DNA of 64,000 nucleotides from Listeria cornellensis FSL F6-0969 (GTDB lineage Bacteria; Bacillota; Bacilli; Lactobacillales; Listeriaceae): the NCBI RefSeq assembly GCF_000525855.1, contig NZ_AODE01000004.1, positions 1-64,000 of the forward strand, read 5' to 3'. The position numbers and the translations under genes are program-made. Shown here piece after piece: positions 36,144 to 45,969 of the stretch; within the stretch, counting starts at the first letter, position 1, and each line of letters opens with the position of its first letter. The notes beneath the pieces were generated by a model. The model was not told the origin of the DNA. It saw only the letters and a list, made by a program, of their open reading frames with translations, and made no database searches.

Positions 36144-37140
36144 ATGGCGAAAGATGTTGGGATAGATTTAGGTACTGCAAATGTTCTTATTCATGTGAAA
36201 GGACAAGGTATTGTATTAAATGAACCATCTGTTGTAGCAATTAATAATATCACGAATGAAGTTTTAGCGGTGGGGACAGAAGCACGAAATATGGTAGGGA
36301 GAACTCCTGGAAATATAACTGCAATTAAACCTATGAAAGACGGCGTGATTGCTGATTTCGATATTGTTCAAGAAATGTTACGTTTCTTCTTACAAAAACT
36401 AGATTTAAAAGGATTTTTCTCTAAACCGAGAGTCTTAATCTGTTGTCCGACGAATATCACTTCCGTGGAGCAAAAAGCTATACGACAAGCTGCAGAACAA
36501 AGTGGTGGAAAACAGGTATTTATGGAAGAAGAGCCAAAAGTAGCGGCAATTGGTGCTGGTATGGATATTTTTCAACCAAGCGGGAATATGGTTATTGATA
36601 TTGGTGGTGGTACGACGGATATAGCGGTTCTATCTATGGGTGATATTGTTACTAGTAAATCAGTGAAGCTTGCAGGCAATCAGCTGGATGGTGACATTTT
36701 ACAGTATATTAAGCGACAATATAATCTGCTAATAGGTGAAAGAACATCCGAAGAATTAAAAATAAAATGTTGCAACCGCATATACAGGAACACGACACGA
36801 ATCAATGGAGATTAGAGGGCGAGATTTGGTTACAGGCCTGCCTAAAACGGTGACAGTAACTAGTGAAGAAATCGAATTAGCATTAAGAGAATCTGTACAT
36901 GTTATTGTTCAAGCGGCAAAACAAGTATTGGAGCAAACACCGCCAGAGCTTTCAGCAGATATCATTGATCGTGGAATTATTATGACAGGCGGAGGAGCAT
37001 TGTTACATGGTCTAGATGAACTTTTAGCTGAAGAATTAAAAGTCCCTGTGTTACTTGCAGAGAACCCATTAGATGCTGTTGCGATTGGAACAGGAATACT
37101 CTTGGAGAATACATCACGTGCTAAGAAGAATAGGTTCTAG
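36144..37140 (+). CDS. mbl: MreB-like cytoskeletal protein Mbl, frameshifted
   Basis: Actin-fold protein that guides sidewall peptidoglycan synthesis at the membrane. About 331 residues after repair. [20 protein letters not shown] is the phosphate-1 motif, [17 protein letters not shown] the phosphate-2 motif, and [17 protein letters not shown] the adenosine motif. The wording ANVLIHVKG and [11 protein letters not shown] fits Mbl rather than MreB. The frame breaks at about 36768, where one extra T in AAAATGTTGC separates KIK from [12 protein letters not shown]; this one is not in a long run. A final RAKKNRF is basic. Confidence 0.92.
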
Positions 37141-37160
37141 AAAGTAATTGAGGTGATAGT

Positions 37161-37607
37161 TTGTCACTCCGAATAGAGCTTGTGGACGAGTCGAATTGGC
37201 AAGATATTATTAATCTAACTGTAAATTCAAGTCAAGTGAATTTTATTGAATCAAATGCTTGTTCAGTAGTGGAATCGCATTACATAGCTGGTTGGCACCC
37301 CCTAGGTCTGTATTTTGGAGAAGTGTTAGTTGGCTTTGCTATGTATGGTTGCCATGAAGGAGATTCTATTTGGTTGGATCGTTTCATGATAGATAAGAAA
37401 TATCAAGGACAAGGGTTTGGACGAAGCTTCTTAGTCTATTTGTTAGAACACATAGAGGCACAATTTAAAATCAGAAAAATACTGCTAAGCTTTACGCCAG
37501 AGAATGAATATGCTAGAAGTTTTTACGAAAGACATGGTTTTTCTAATACAAATGAAGTAGATTCAAAGAGTGAATTAATCTTCATGTACAATTGTTCGGA
37601 GGTATAA
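37161..37607 (+). CDS. GNAT family N-acetyltransferase (spermidine/PaiA-BltD-like)
   Basis: 148-residue acetyltransferase; substrate unknown, perhaps a polyamine. IWLDRFMIDKKYQGQGFGRSFL near residue 78 is the acetyl-CoA motif A, and NEYARSFYERHGF near 117 is motif B. TTG start behind GAGGTGA. It lies 20 bases after mbl and ends directly before fabZ, so is probably read with them. I do not recall a gene here in L. monocytogenes. Confidence 0.82.
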   Translation: MSLRIELVDESNWQDIINLTVNSSQVNFIESNACSVVESHYIAGWHPLGLYFGEVLVGFAMYGCHEGDSIWLDRFMIDKKYQGQGFGRSFLVYLLEHIEAQFKIRKILLSFTPENEYARSFYERHGFSNTNEVDSKSELIFMYNCSEV

Positions 37608-37608
37608 A

Positions 37609-38041
37609 ATGTTAAATGTTAGTGAAATAAAAAAAAATATTACCGCACCGCTATCCTTTTCTGTTGGTAGACAAGGTAATTGAATTAGAGGCTAAGAAAG
37701 TAGTAGCTATCAAAAATGTTACAGCCAATGAAGAATTTTTTAATGGACATTTTCCAGAATATCCTGTTATGCCAGGTGTTCTGATTGTAGAAGCGCTGGC
37801 TCAGACAAGTGGAATTGCGATGATGCAAGCAGAAGGAAATGAAGGAAAGATTGGTTTGTTCGCAGGTATTGATGGGTGTAGATTCAAACGCCAAGTCATT
37901 CCAGGAGATCAACTACGCTTAGAAGCTGAGATTCTTCGTTTACGAGGATCTATTGCCAAAGCGCATGTTCGAGCAACAGTCGATGGAGAATTAGTTTGTG
38001 AAGCCGACATCATGTTTGCTTTAACCGATGTAGTCAAATAA
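37609..38041 (+). CDS. fabZ: 3-hydroxyacyl-[acyl-carrier-protein] dehydratase FabZ, frameshifted
   Basis: Hotdog-fold dehydratase of fatty acid elongation, about 143 residues after repair. The start is ATG 37609 after CGGAGG. The A9 run at 37629-37637 breaks the frame; with A8 the protein reads [20 protein letters not shown], the family N-terminus. The catalytic [22 protein letters not shown] segment is intact. It lies downstream of mbl as in Bacilli and ends at its own terminator. Confidence 0.94.
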
Positions 38042-38048
38042 GAAGAAA

Positions 38049-38084
38049 TTAGCCGTATTGATAATAGTGCGGCTTTTTTTTATT
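38049..38084 (+). terminator. fabZ terminator
   Basis: AGCCGTATT and AGTGCGGCT pair around a six-base loop, followed by eight Ts. Confidence 0.75.
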
Positions 38085-38313
38085 CGTCTGCATAGATCTG
38101 TTGTTACTAGGTTGAGTTACAGAATAGCAGATTATTGATGTAAAATAAAGAGCATTAAAATATATCAAAACTTCGAAATTTGTTTTTTGAGTATAGTTTA
38201 GAGTGACAGTTTCGATTTTTCTGCTAGGATAAAAGTGCATTTTGAGCGGGTGAAAATCTTGAAATTTTTTTTTTTGTGGATTTTACAGAAAGTAAAGGAG
38301 GAGGTATGCTAGT

Positions 38314-38709
38314 GTGACTAAAAAAGAAAAGAGTGATAATATGATTAACCAAGTAACACTAGTTGGCAGATTGACTGAGGATCCTGAGGTGCGTTTCACA
38401 TCAGAAGAAAAGGCGGTTACGAATGTTATTGTGGCCTTAAATCGATTTGGAAGAGGTAGTAGATTAGATAATGAAGCGGATTTCATTCCTTGTGTAATCT
38501 GGGGAAAGCAAGCAGAGAATACAGTAGAGTACTGTCGGAAAGGAACGCTAGTAGGGATAAATGGAGAATTACAAACAAGGAATTATGTTAATAGAGAGGA
38601 TAAGAAAGTGTATGTTACAGAGGTATTGGTAGATAAAATAAGATTTTTGAGTAAAAATAAAGAGCAGGAAGTGGACAATATTGAAATGAATGAAGAAGAG
38701 GATAGCTGA
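38314..38709 (+). CDS. ssbB: Single-stranded DNA-binding protein (SsbB/YwpH-like)
   Basis: OB-fold protein binding single-stranded DNA, 131 residues. INQVTLVGRLTEDPEVRF, ADFIPCVIWGKQAEN and LVGINGELQTRNY are the SSB signatures; the tail is short and acidic (NEEEDS) without the usual DDDLPF end. The GTG at 38314 sits about ten bases after GGAGGAGG, while ATG 38341 (MINQVTL) lacks a site but matches the family start. The B. subtilis paralogue near fabZ (ywpH) is a competence gene; the same role here, with comFA and comFC, is inference. Confidence 0.88.
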   Translation: MTKKEKSDNMINQVTLVGRLTEDPEVRFTSEEKAVTNVIVALNRFGRGSRLDNEADFIPCVIWGKQAENTVEYCRKGTLVGINGELQTRNYVNREDKKVYVTEVLVDKIRFLSKNKEQEVDNIEMNEEEDS

Positions 38710-39120
38710 AAACGGAGATAACAATTGTAATCTCCTGTTATATTTACCAACTGTTTCTTAGAAATCCATCCAAAAATACTACTATTTTCGACTAAATTAA
38801 TCAAATGCCTATTATTTCAGAAATGTATAAATTAACCAAAAGTGTATATTGAAGTGAAAAAATTCTTCAAGTTAACTATGATGGAATAAAAGTGTATGCA
38901 CAAATACGCATCTACTTATAACGTTTGGATGATATGAAGGCGCGAAATAAATCAATAAATAAATAATAAGAAAATTCGATCAAAAAAGTTTATTAACAAA
39001 TATTACGCATAATGGGAGTATTTCAAGAAGCGTGTTACGTAGCCTTAATGATTTGGTAACCCAACGCAACTCCCCATATGATACGATTATTCTCGAAGTA
39101 ATCAAGGAGGTAATTATTAC
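38710..39120 (+). promoter_or_regulatory. Leader region of the LysM/3D protein gene
   Basis: About 410 bases without a gene. AACGGAGAT/ATCTCC-GTT just after ssbB (38710-38742) can form a hairpin and may end that transcript. Homologues of the downstream gene are controlled by WalR, but the nearest match here (TGTTAC-N5-CTTAAT near 39030) has two mismatches in the second half. No riboswitch is recognised. Confidence 0.4.
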
Positions 39121-39945
39121 ATGAAGAAAACAGTAGCTACTATTGCAGCGGGTATCGTCCTAGCTGGCATTGGTTCGACTCAAGTTAGTGCGGCAGAATA
39201 CAAGGTTCAATCAGGAGACTCACTATGGAAAATTTCAAATGAAAATAACATCTCCATAGATCAATTGAAGAAAAATAACAATTTAAGTTCGAATCTTATC
39301 TTTCCAAACCAAAAATTAGAAGTTGCAGCTGTCAAAACGCCAGCCACTGCTACAGGTACGTATAAAATTGTACCGGGAGATACGCTAAGTAAAATTGCTC
39401 AAACTCAAAATGTTACCGTTGCTCAATTAAAATCTTGGAATTCCCTATCATCCGATTTGATTATCGCAGGTGAGACTTTAAATATTGGCGGTGCCCAATC
39501 AGAGGCTAAAGCTTCTGAAACTGAGACACCAAAGCAAGAAACTAAATCGGACACGTCATCAGCACAAGAAAAAGCACCACAAAAACAAGAAACAGCAACT
39601 AGTGCACCAAGTAAACAAACACAAAGCTCAAATTCAAGCAAGAGCACATCTAAAAGTGTAGCTAAAACAGTAACGGTAACCGCAACAGCCTACAGCAAAG
39701 CAGAGCCTGGTATGGGCCATGTGACAGCTTCTGGGATTGATTTAAATGATAATCCACGAGTTATCGCTGTAGACCCATCTGTTATTCCACTAGGATCTAA
39801 AGTTTATGTGGAAGGATATGGAGAAGCTATCGCGGCTGATACTGGCGGTGCTATCAAAGGTAATAAAATTGATGTACATTTAGACAGCGTACAAGCTTGC
39901 TATAACTGGGGCGTTAAAACTGTAAAAGTACAAATCTTAAATTAA
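39121..39945 (+). CDS. Secreted LysM and 3D-domain cell-wall hydrolase (YocH-like)
   Basis: Exported muralytic protein, 274 residues. Signal peptide 1-24 (ending VSAAEY), two LysM repeats (YKVQSGDSLWKISNENN, residues 27-69, and YKIVPGDTLSKIAQTQN, residues 80-122), a Ser/Thr/Gln-rich linker to about residue 180, then a 3D domain (VTATAYSKAEPG, IAADTGGAIKGNKIDVHLDS) with the three conserved aspartates. LysM anchors it to peptidoglycan; the 3D fold resembles lytic transglycosylases. AAGGAGG precedes the ATG. Single gene with its own terminator; matches the gene I recall as lmo2522. Confidence 0.93.
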   Translation: MKKTVATIAAGIVLAGIGSTQVSAAEYKVQSGDSLWKISNENNISIDQLKKNNNLSSNLIFPNQKLEVAAVKTPATATGTYKIVPGDTLSKIAQTQNVTVAQLKSWNSLSSDLIIAGETLNIGGAQSEAKASETETPKQETKSDTSSAQEKAPQKQETATSAPSKQTQSSNSSKSTSKSVAKTVTVTATAYSKAEPGMGHVTASGIDLNDNPRVIAVDPSVIPLGSKVYVEGYGEAIAADTGGAIKGNKIDVHLDSVQACYNWGVKTVKVQILN

Positions 39946-39960
39946 TAAGAATTTGCAGAG

Positions 39961-39998
39961 ATTCGTGATTGGTATTTTATCAATCGCGAATTTTTTGT
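39961..39998 (+). terminator. LysM/3D gene terminator
   Basis: ATTCGTGATTG and CAATCGCGAAT pair around a short loop, followed by six Ts. Confidence 0.85.
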
Positions 39999-40109
39999 GT
40001 TGTCATTCTAGTTACATAGATAAAGCATGAGAGAATATATAATTTTAACATAGGAAGAATCGGATATTTATGATAAACTTAGAGATATGAGAAATATAGG
40101 AGTGAACAT

Positions 40110-40842
40110 ATGAAACGGACAGTTGAGATTCTAGGTATTCCATTTTATAATGTTTCTCAGAATGCTTTTGTAGATGAATTAATGGACGCTGCTGTGAACA
40201 AAAAGCGTAGGTTTATTGTAACGGCCAATCCTGAGATAGTAATGCATGCACAACAAGATTCGGAATTTAATCAAGTGATTCGTCAAGCGGATTATGTTGT
40301 TGCGGATGGTATTGGAGTGGTTAAAGCTGCAAAGAGTATTGGGAAGCCGCTTAAGGGAAGAGTAACAGGCTATGATACGATGTTAGGGCTTCTTGAAAAA
40401 GCAAATGGAATGAAGATGAGAGTATATTTTATTGGCGCAAAACCAAATGTTATAGAAAAGTTAATCGAACATGTTCAACTACAGTATAGTAATATTGAAA
40501 TCGTAGGGGCGCGTGATGGTTATTTCACGGCTTCTGATTCAGAGGAGATAGCGGAAAATATTTTAAAAAAGTCAAGCTGATTTTGTATTTTTAGCACTTG
40601 GATTTCCGCGGCAAGAAAAATGGATATCGGCATACTTAGAGAAATTTGAGGCAGGGATATTTATGGGTGTGGGTGGTAGTTTTGATGTTCTTTCCGGCTG
40701 TACCAAGAGAGCTCCTTATTTTTGGGTGAAGTTTAACCTAGAATGGCTATACCGCGTCTTATCGCAACCTAGTCGCTGGAAAAGGGCTTTGGCTATTCCT
40801 CGATTTATGTTAGCGATGAAAAAACAAAGAAGGCAAGGGTGA
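40110..40842 (+). CDS. tagA: WecB/TagA/CpsF glycosyltransferase (teichoic acid linkage unit ManNAc transferase), frameshifted
   Basis: Adds ManNAc from UDP-ManNAc to undecaprenyl-PP-GlcNAc, the second step of wall teichoic acid linkage. About 243 residues after repair. TANPEIVMHAQQDSEF, VVADGIGVVKAAK and GRVTGYDTM are the family motifs. The frame breaks in A6 at 40565-40570; with A5 it continues as ILKSQADFVFLALGFPRQEKWI, and stops at TGA 40840. The substrate comes from mnaA (25.1 kb) and the acceptor from tagO (42 kb). Confidence 0.93.
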
Positions 40843-40848
40843 TTCCTT

Positions 40849-41961
40849 ATGTTTATCAAGCAAGCTACTCTATATCACCTCGTCATGCCTCTTAAAGAGA
40901 CGTTTAAGACGGGTTATGGCGTCATGAAAGATAAACACCTATGTATCATTAAACTCGTCTCAAACGACGGTATAGAGGGTTATGGTGAGCTTGATGCGTT
41001 TTTAAATCCTTGGTACACAGAAGAAACGACAAAGACAGCAATTTTGATTATTAAAGATCATTTATTACCTATGATTAAGAGCGTTAATCTTGAAAATCCG
41101 ACCCAAATTAATCAAATTTTTCAAGTTATCCGGGGAAATGAGATGGCGAAATCTGCTGTGGAGACGGCTGTTTGGGATGTTTTTGCAAAAATATCTGGAC
41201 AACCACTGACGACTTATTTGGGTGGCGAATTAAGCGACATTTCTGTTGGTGTCAGCGTGGGTATAAAAGAAAATTCTGATGAGCTAGTGAAAGTTGTCCG
41301 TCGATATGTTAGTGAGGGGTATTCGCGAGTGAAACTTAAAATTAAGCCAGGGTTTGATGTGGAACAAGTGGATAAAATTAGGCGTAATTTCCCGAATTTA
41401 TCATTGATGGTGGATGCTAATTCTTCATATAGAAAATCAGATATTGCAGTATTCAAGCAGTTAGATCAATATAGTTTAGCTATGATAGAGCAACCTTTTG
41501 GTGTAACGGATTTCGTAGATCACGCGTGGTTGCAAAAACAAATACAAACTCCGATTTGTCTAGACGAAAATATCCGATCGTTAGCAGATGTAAGGCAGGC
41601 ATCGGAATTAAATAGTGCTAAGGCGATTAATGTTAAAATAGCACGTGTTGGTGGCTTAACTGAAGCGCTCAAGATAGCTACATTCTGCTCTGAAAATGGT
41701 ATGATAGCTTGGTGTGGCGGTATGTTTGAAGCTGGTATTGGGCGTGCGCATAACATTGCTTTAGCGTCTCGAGCAGAGTTTACTTTTCCAGGAGATATAT
41801 CGGCCTCCAATCGTTACTTTGAAAGAGACATCATAAAAGGCGAGTTCCGTATTAACAATGGGAAAATAACAACTCCAATGGGGTTGGGAATCGGTGTGGA
41901 GATAGACCGAGAAAGTCTAGATTTCTACTGTAAACGACGAGAAAATATCGTTTTAAACTGA
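40849..41961 (+). CDS. menC: o-Succinylbenzoate synthase (MenC) / enolase-superfamily member
   Basis: Enolase-fold enzyme, 370 residues, best matched to o-succinylbenzoate synthase of menaquinone synthesis; relatives can also racemise N-acylamino acids. VKLKIKPG near residue 163 holds the catalytic Lys-x-Lys, and VDANSSY, EQPFG and CLDENI supply the metal-binding Asp/Glu/Asp. KIARVGG has the second lysine. It sits between tagA and tagO, six bases after tagA, away from other men genes, as I recall for Listeria lmo2520. No frame break. Confidence 0.88.
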   Translation: MFIKQATLYHLVMPLKETFKTGYGVMKDKHLCIIKLVSNDGIEGYGELDAFLNPWYTEETTKTAILIIKDHLLPMIKSVNLENPTQINQIFQVIRGNEMAKSAVETAVWDVFAKISGQPLTTYLGGELSDISVGVSVGIKENSDELVKVVRRYVSEGYSRVKLKIKPGFDVEQVDKIRRNFPNLSLMVDANSSYRKSDIAVFKQLDQYSLAMIEQPFGVTDFVDHAWLQKQIQTPICLDENIRSLADVRQASELNSAKAINVKIARVGGLTEALKIATFCSENGMIAWCGGMFEAGIGRAHNIALASRAEFTFPGDISASNRYFERDIIKGEFRINNGKITTPMGLGIGVEIDRESLDFYCKRRENIVLN

Positions 41962-41981
41962 AGGATGGAGCTGAAATTACG

Positions 41982-43035
41982 TTGCAAATATGGATTATGA
42001 TTATTTGTTTTCTAATTGGAATTTTGATTATCCCGTTAGTTCGCAAATTTGCTTTTTATATCAATGCAGTTGATGAGCCTCGTGAACGGCATATTCATAC
42101 AAAGATTACGCCAACGCTAGGTGGATTGGCAATTTTTGTAGCGTTTACTATAGGTATGTTATTGCTAGCTGTCGATAAAAGTGGTTTTTTACCAGTGTAC
42201 ATAGGGGCAGTGATTATTGTAGTGACTGGATTTGTTGACGATATCCTTGAATTATCACCTCGATGGAAGCTTGTTGGTCAAATTAGTGCGGCTCTTTGTG
42301 TCGTATTGTGGGGACAGATAACGATTGAATTTATCAATATCCCATTTGTAGGACCGCTATATTTTGGAGTATGGGCAATTCCTATTACGCTCATTTGGAT
42401 TGTGGCGATTGTTAACGCGTTAAATCTTATTGATGGTTTAGACGGCTTGGCTGGAGGGGTTTCAATAATTGCGCTACTAACTATCGCTGGCATGGCTTTA
42501 TTGCTTCAAGATGTATTTGTAGCGCCAGTAGCTTTTATGTTGATTGCTTGTATATTAGCTTTTCTCGTATATAACTTTCCACCAGCAACTATCTTTATGG
42601 GAGATACAGGTTCTTTATTTTTGGGATATATGATTGCAGTACTGTCATTAATGGGCTTTAAAAATGTGACATTCATCTCTATACTAGTGCCTTTAATTAT
42701 TCTAGGCGTGCCGCTCTCTGATACTTTTTTTTGCGATTATACGAAGGCTAAAGGCAAAAACTCCGATTTCGATGGCAGACAGATCTCATATCCATCATCG
42801 GCTTATGGCGTTAGGTTTTTCGCAGAGACAAACCGTGTTGCTGATCTATTGTATGGCTATTTTATTTTCGATAACAGGTTTTGTATTCTCATTTTCGACC
42901 ACATGGGGAGCTGTTATTCTATTAATATTGTTGGCATTCTGTATAGAAATCATCGTTGAGTTTATTGGTTTAATCGGAGAAAATTATCGTCCGATTTTGA
43001 ATATACTAGCTAAGATAAGAAGGAAAAGGCCATAA
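41982..43035 (+). CDS. tagO: Undecaprenyl-phosphate GlcNAc-1-phosphate transferase (TagO), frameshifted
   Basis: Multi-pass membrane enzyme that starts wall teichoic acid synthesis by moving GlcNAc-1-P to undecaprenyl phosphate. About 350 residues after repair, some ten hydrophobic segments. Cytoplasmic loops carry DEPRERHIHTKITPTLGG, GFVDDILEL, NALNLIDGLDGLAGG and FMGDTGSLFLG. A T8 run at 42725-42732 breaks the frame; T7 gives SDTFFAIIRRLKAKTP and then ADRSHIHHRLMALG, the conserved His loop. TTG start 20 bases after menC. Confidence 0.94.
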
Positions 43036-43085
43036 TAAAAAGACGCTAAGCTAGAAAATTTCTTCTAGTACTTAGTGTCTTTTTT
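43034..43085. terminator. Bidirectional terminator between tagO and lytR
   Basis: AAAAAGACGCTAAG and CTTAGTGTCTTTTT pair around an inner CTAGAA/TTCTAG hairpin, with A and T runs on either side; it serves both convergent genes. Confidence 0.85.
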
Positions 43086-43090
43086 GTGAT

Positions 43091-44131
43091 TTAATCTTCT
43101 TCACTGTATGGCATGGCGTTAGGGAATGGCTTATTAACCCCTTGCAGTTGTCCCGCAAACTCGTTAGCCACGCTTTGTACAGAGTTCTCATCTAGCTGGT
43201 AGTAGTAAACACCATCTTGTGGCGCATCTGCACCTTTAAGTGCGAGAGACTTCATATCAATATCGTTCGTCATACCGTACTTAGCAATGGAAAGCATCTG
43301 TGAGAAGGTCATGTTTGTCTTCATATTGTCTCCGACTGCTTTAATAACATCTGAGTATTTATTTATGGAACCGATAGAGGTTGCTTTATCTATAATAGCT
43401 TTCATAACGAGTTGTTGTCGTTTGCCACGTTCAATATCATTATCAATGTGACGTGTTCTAGAAAGGGCCAATGCCTGCTCCCCATTTAGTTTTTGTGTTC
43501 CTTTTTTCAGAGTAATAGTACCCGCCTGGTCTTTTGAATTTTGTTCTGTAAAATCAACAGGAACATCCACTTCAATTCCATCAAGAGCATTGACTATTTC
43601 AAGGAAGGCATCAAAATTAAAGCGAACGTAGTAATCGACTGGGACTTGAAATAAATCTTCCACTGTTTTCATTGTTAGTTCAGGCCCACCATAGGCATGA
43701 GCAGCGTTTATTTTTGTGTACCTATCTGTCTTACCATCCTTGCTTTCTATGTGGACATAAGAATCCCGAGGTATACTCGTCATATCAAGTTTGTTATCTT
43801 TCACATTTAGCGTTGCTAAGATAAGTGCATCGCTACGAGGACTACCACCATTATTAGCTTGTCGCTTCGTACTATCGTCGACACCGATAATCAGAAAAGA
43901 AAAACTATCTTTGATTGGATCAACATCCTTATTACGCAGTGATGAAGCTTCTCCACTTCGAACATTATCATAGGAATTGTCTACAGCGAGCTTTGCCGAA
44001 CTGAACAAATATGTAGCATATCCAGCACACGCCAGTACGATTAGCATCAAGGGAATCAAGACTGAAAAAAGTACCAACCGACGGCGTTTATACTTCGCGC
44101 TTCTTGGAGCTGGGCTTTTGTTTATAGGCAT
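43091..44131 (-). CDS. lytR: LytR-CpsA-Psr (LCP) family glycopolymer transferase
   Basis: Membrane-anchored enzyme that attaches wall teichoic acid or related polymers from the lipid carrier to peptidoglycan. 346 residues: basic cytoplasmic tail, one membrane helix (about 20-45), then the LCP domain with FLIIGVDDSTKR, RSDALILATLNV, SIPRDSYVHIE and ALALSRTRHIDNDIERGKRQQ, whose Arg and Asp residues hold the pyrophosphate. It faces tagO tail-to-tail, fitting a shared role in teichoic acid assembly. About 250 bases upstream (44132-44380) hold its promoter. Confidence 0.93.
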   Translation of the reverse strand: MPINKSPAPRSAKYKRRRLVLFSVLIPLMLIVLACAGYATYLFSSAKLAVDNSYDNVRSGEASSLRNKDVDPIKDSFSFLIIGVDDSTKRQANNGGSPRSDALILATLNVKDNKLDMTSIPRDSYVHIESKDGKTDRYTKINAAHAYGGPELTMKTVEDLFQVPVDYYVRFNFDAFLEIVNALDGIEVDVPVDFTEQNSKDQAGTITLKKGTQKLNGEQALALSRTRHIDNDIERGKRQQLVMKAIIDKATSIGSINKYSDVIKAVGDNMKTNMTFSQMLSIAKYGMTNDIDMKSLALKGADAPQDGVYYYQLDENSVQSVANEFAGQLQGVNKPFPNAMPYSEED

Positions 44132-44380
44132 GAATTATTTTCTCCTTATAATTAAATTTCTAGCTAAATCCCGAAGTAAAGTAATTGCATATGCAATAGA
44201 TGCAATTGTACCATGATAAGAAACTTGGTTTGTTACAGTAAATTTACGTTTGTTTTAAAGTTATAGTAAAGAACATTGCAAAACAAGTGCACTTTCTCCT
44301 ATTATACATAAGAAGGTAGCAAAAGAACATCAAAATCATCAAAAATAAGACAAAATAAGTCGTATGTAATGCCAATTCAG

Positions 44381-44923
44381 TTAAATTATTCCTCGACTGT
44401 ATTGTTTTACATTTTTTAGAGTTTTTGTGTGCATATCAAACTCAGATACCATTTTATTGCAGTTGAAACCTAATTTTTCTAATAATTTTATAGAAGCTAG
44501 ATTTTCTGGATCCACTTTCGCTGTAAATTTAAGAATCCTATTCTCCGATAGAATTTCTTGTATGAATACTTGGAGAACCTCTGACATGATGCCTAACTCC
44601 CAATGACTTTTCTTCAATTCATATCCTATTTCAGCGGACATTGTGTCTAGACATAACTCGTTGATGCCGAAAGAGCCAATTAATTTGTCACTGATTTTAT
44701 CAATAATAACATATCTGTTTGCTGTCTTTTCTTGCTGTATAGCGAGGATAATTTCGCGCGCTTGATCTATTGTAGTAAATGTCTCAATATTCATAAAGCG
44801 TGTCACATCATTATCTGACCATATTTTTAGCATTTGTTCAGCATCATCGCAAGTCATCATCCGATTTCGTGTACGCGCTGTTTCAAATTCCGTGGGCAGT
44901 TTTCGCAATATATCTACTAACAT
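44381..44923 (-). CDS. GNAT acetyltransferase, RimJ/RimL type
   Basis: 180-residue acetyltransferase with TARTRNRMMTCDDAEQML at the N-terminus, SAEIGYELKKSHWELGIMSEVL (acetyl-CoA region, near residue 94) and ENLASIKLLEKLGFN near 140. These fit the ribosomal-protein-alanine acetyltransferase group, but the substrate cannot be given. Its ATG abuts the stop of the YigZ-family gene upstream, so the two form a minus-strand operon. Confidence 0.85.
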   Translation of the reverse strand: MLVDILRKLPTEFETARTRNRMMTCDDAEQMLKIWSDNDVTRFMNIETFTTIDQAREIILAIQQEKTANRYVIIDKISDKLIGSFGINELCLDTMSAEIGYELKKSHWELGIMSEVLQVFIQEILSENRILKFTAKVDPENLASIKLLEKLGFNCNKMVSEFDMHTKTLKNVKQYSRGII

Positions 44924-45559
44924 TTAGACGACATCCTTTTCACGGTATTTTAGCCCATTTTCAAGCATTTGAACTTGCCCATTGGTTAAGTTTGTAGCCC
45001 ATTCTCGAAATAAATCTACATAGGAACTGTCAACATACACATTGAGAACAACCTTATCAGTGAACAAAGTGTCTGCAATTTGATAGCCTTCTTTTTCCAA
45101 TGCACTCTCAAATTTTGCGTGGGATGGGTAATCGAGTGTGCATGAGATGATGATGGCGAGCGAGCGCTCCACAATGCCCAGTGTTTTACAAGTTTCACTG
45201 ACAGCATTACTATACGCACGCACAAGTCCACCAGCCCCGAGTTTAACGCCTCCAAAATATCTTGTCACAACAACAGCGGTATCTTTCAATTGCTTTTTCT
45301 TTAAAACTTCAAGCATCGGGACACCTGCTGTACCGCTAGGCTCTCCGTCGTCATTTGCTTTTTGATATTGATCGCGTTCACCAATTAGGTAGGCGGAACA
45401 ATTATGGCTAGCATTCCAATGTTTCTTCTTTACACTGAGAATGAATTCTTGTGCAGTTTTTTCATCTGTAGCTCGAATAATAGAGCAAATAAATCGAGAC
45501 TTTTCAATAATCATTTCGTGTTGCCCAGCTACCCTGATTGTTAAATAGTTTTCTAGCAT
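44924..45559 (-). CDS. yvyE: YigZ/YvyE (IMPACT) family protein
   Basis: About 211 residues from ATG 45559, behind GGAGGCC; a TTG at 45571 overlaps that site. KKHWNASHNCSAYLIG, DDGEPSGTAGVPMLEVL and VVVTRYFGGVKLGAGGLVRAYS are the UPF0029 motifs; a C-terminal DUF1949 ferredoxin-like domain follows. The family is linked to translation control in eukaryotes but has no firm role in bacteria. It is divergent from degU as in B. subtilis, except that degS is missing. Confidence 0.9.
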   Translation of the reverse strand: MLENYLTIRVAGQHEMIIEKSRFICSIIRATDEKTAQEFILSVKKKHWNASHNCSAYLIGERDQYQKANDDGEPSGTAGVPMLEVLKKKQLKDTAVVVTRYFGGVKLGAGGLVRAYSNAVSETCKTLGIVERSLAIIISCTLDYPSHAKFESALEKEGYQIADTLFTDKVVLNVYVDSSYVDLFREWATNLTNGQVQMLENGLKYREKDVV

Positions 45560-45681
45560 ACAGGCCTCCAATAGTTAATTTAATCACCTTCCTTCACATT
45601 TTAACGGAAAAATGGAAGCGTGTATAGTTAGAAAATGAGTTTGTATCATATTTGAAAGATGAAGTGGGAGCAAATTCATGG

Positions 45682-45687
45682 TATAAT
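45682..45687 (+). promoter_or_regulatory. Possible degU promoter in the yvyE-degU gap
   Basis: TATAAT preceded by TGG forms an extended -10 element; the -35 is not evident. The 410-base divergent gap (45560-45969) has no other gene, and in particular no degS remnant that I can detect. Confidence 0.45.
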
Positions 45688-45969
45688 GAATGTCATTGTT
45701 ACTTTTGATAGAGAAAACTTCTATCGTCTAGGCATTTTTATGGGAAACTTGGAATGTATTAAGTTGATAATCTCTTATCCATTTTTAGAAAATGCTTAGT
45801 AATACCAACGTAGCAAATAACAATGGCTTCTAGAAAAACATGAAATGATACAGAGAAAAGCTATAGAAATATAGGCGATTGATTATTTTAAGTAGCCTTT
45901 AGAGCTATCAAAGGGATAAAAAATGGGTACGAATATGAAAATAACAATTTTAAAGGAGGATTTCTCATT

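Noticed and set aside
38900..39110. WalR binding site upstream of the LysM/3D gene
   Set aside because: Only the first half (TGTTAC) fits; the second half has two mismatches, which is too weak to call.
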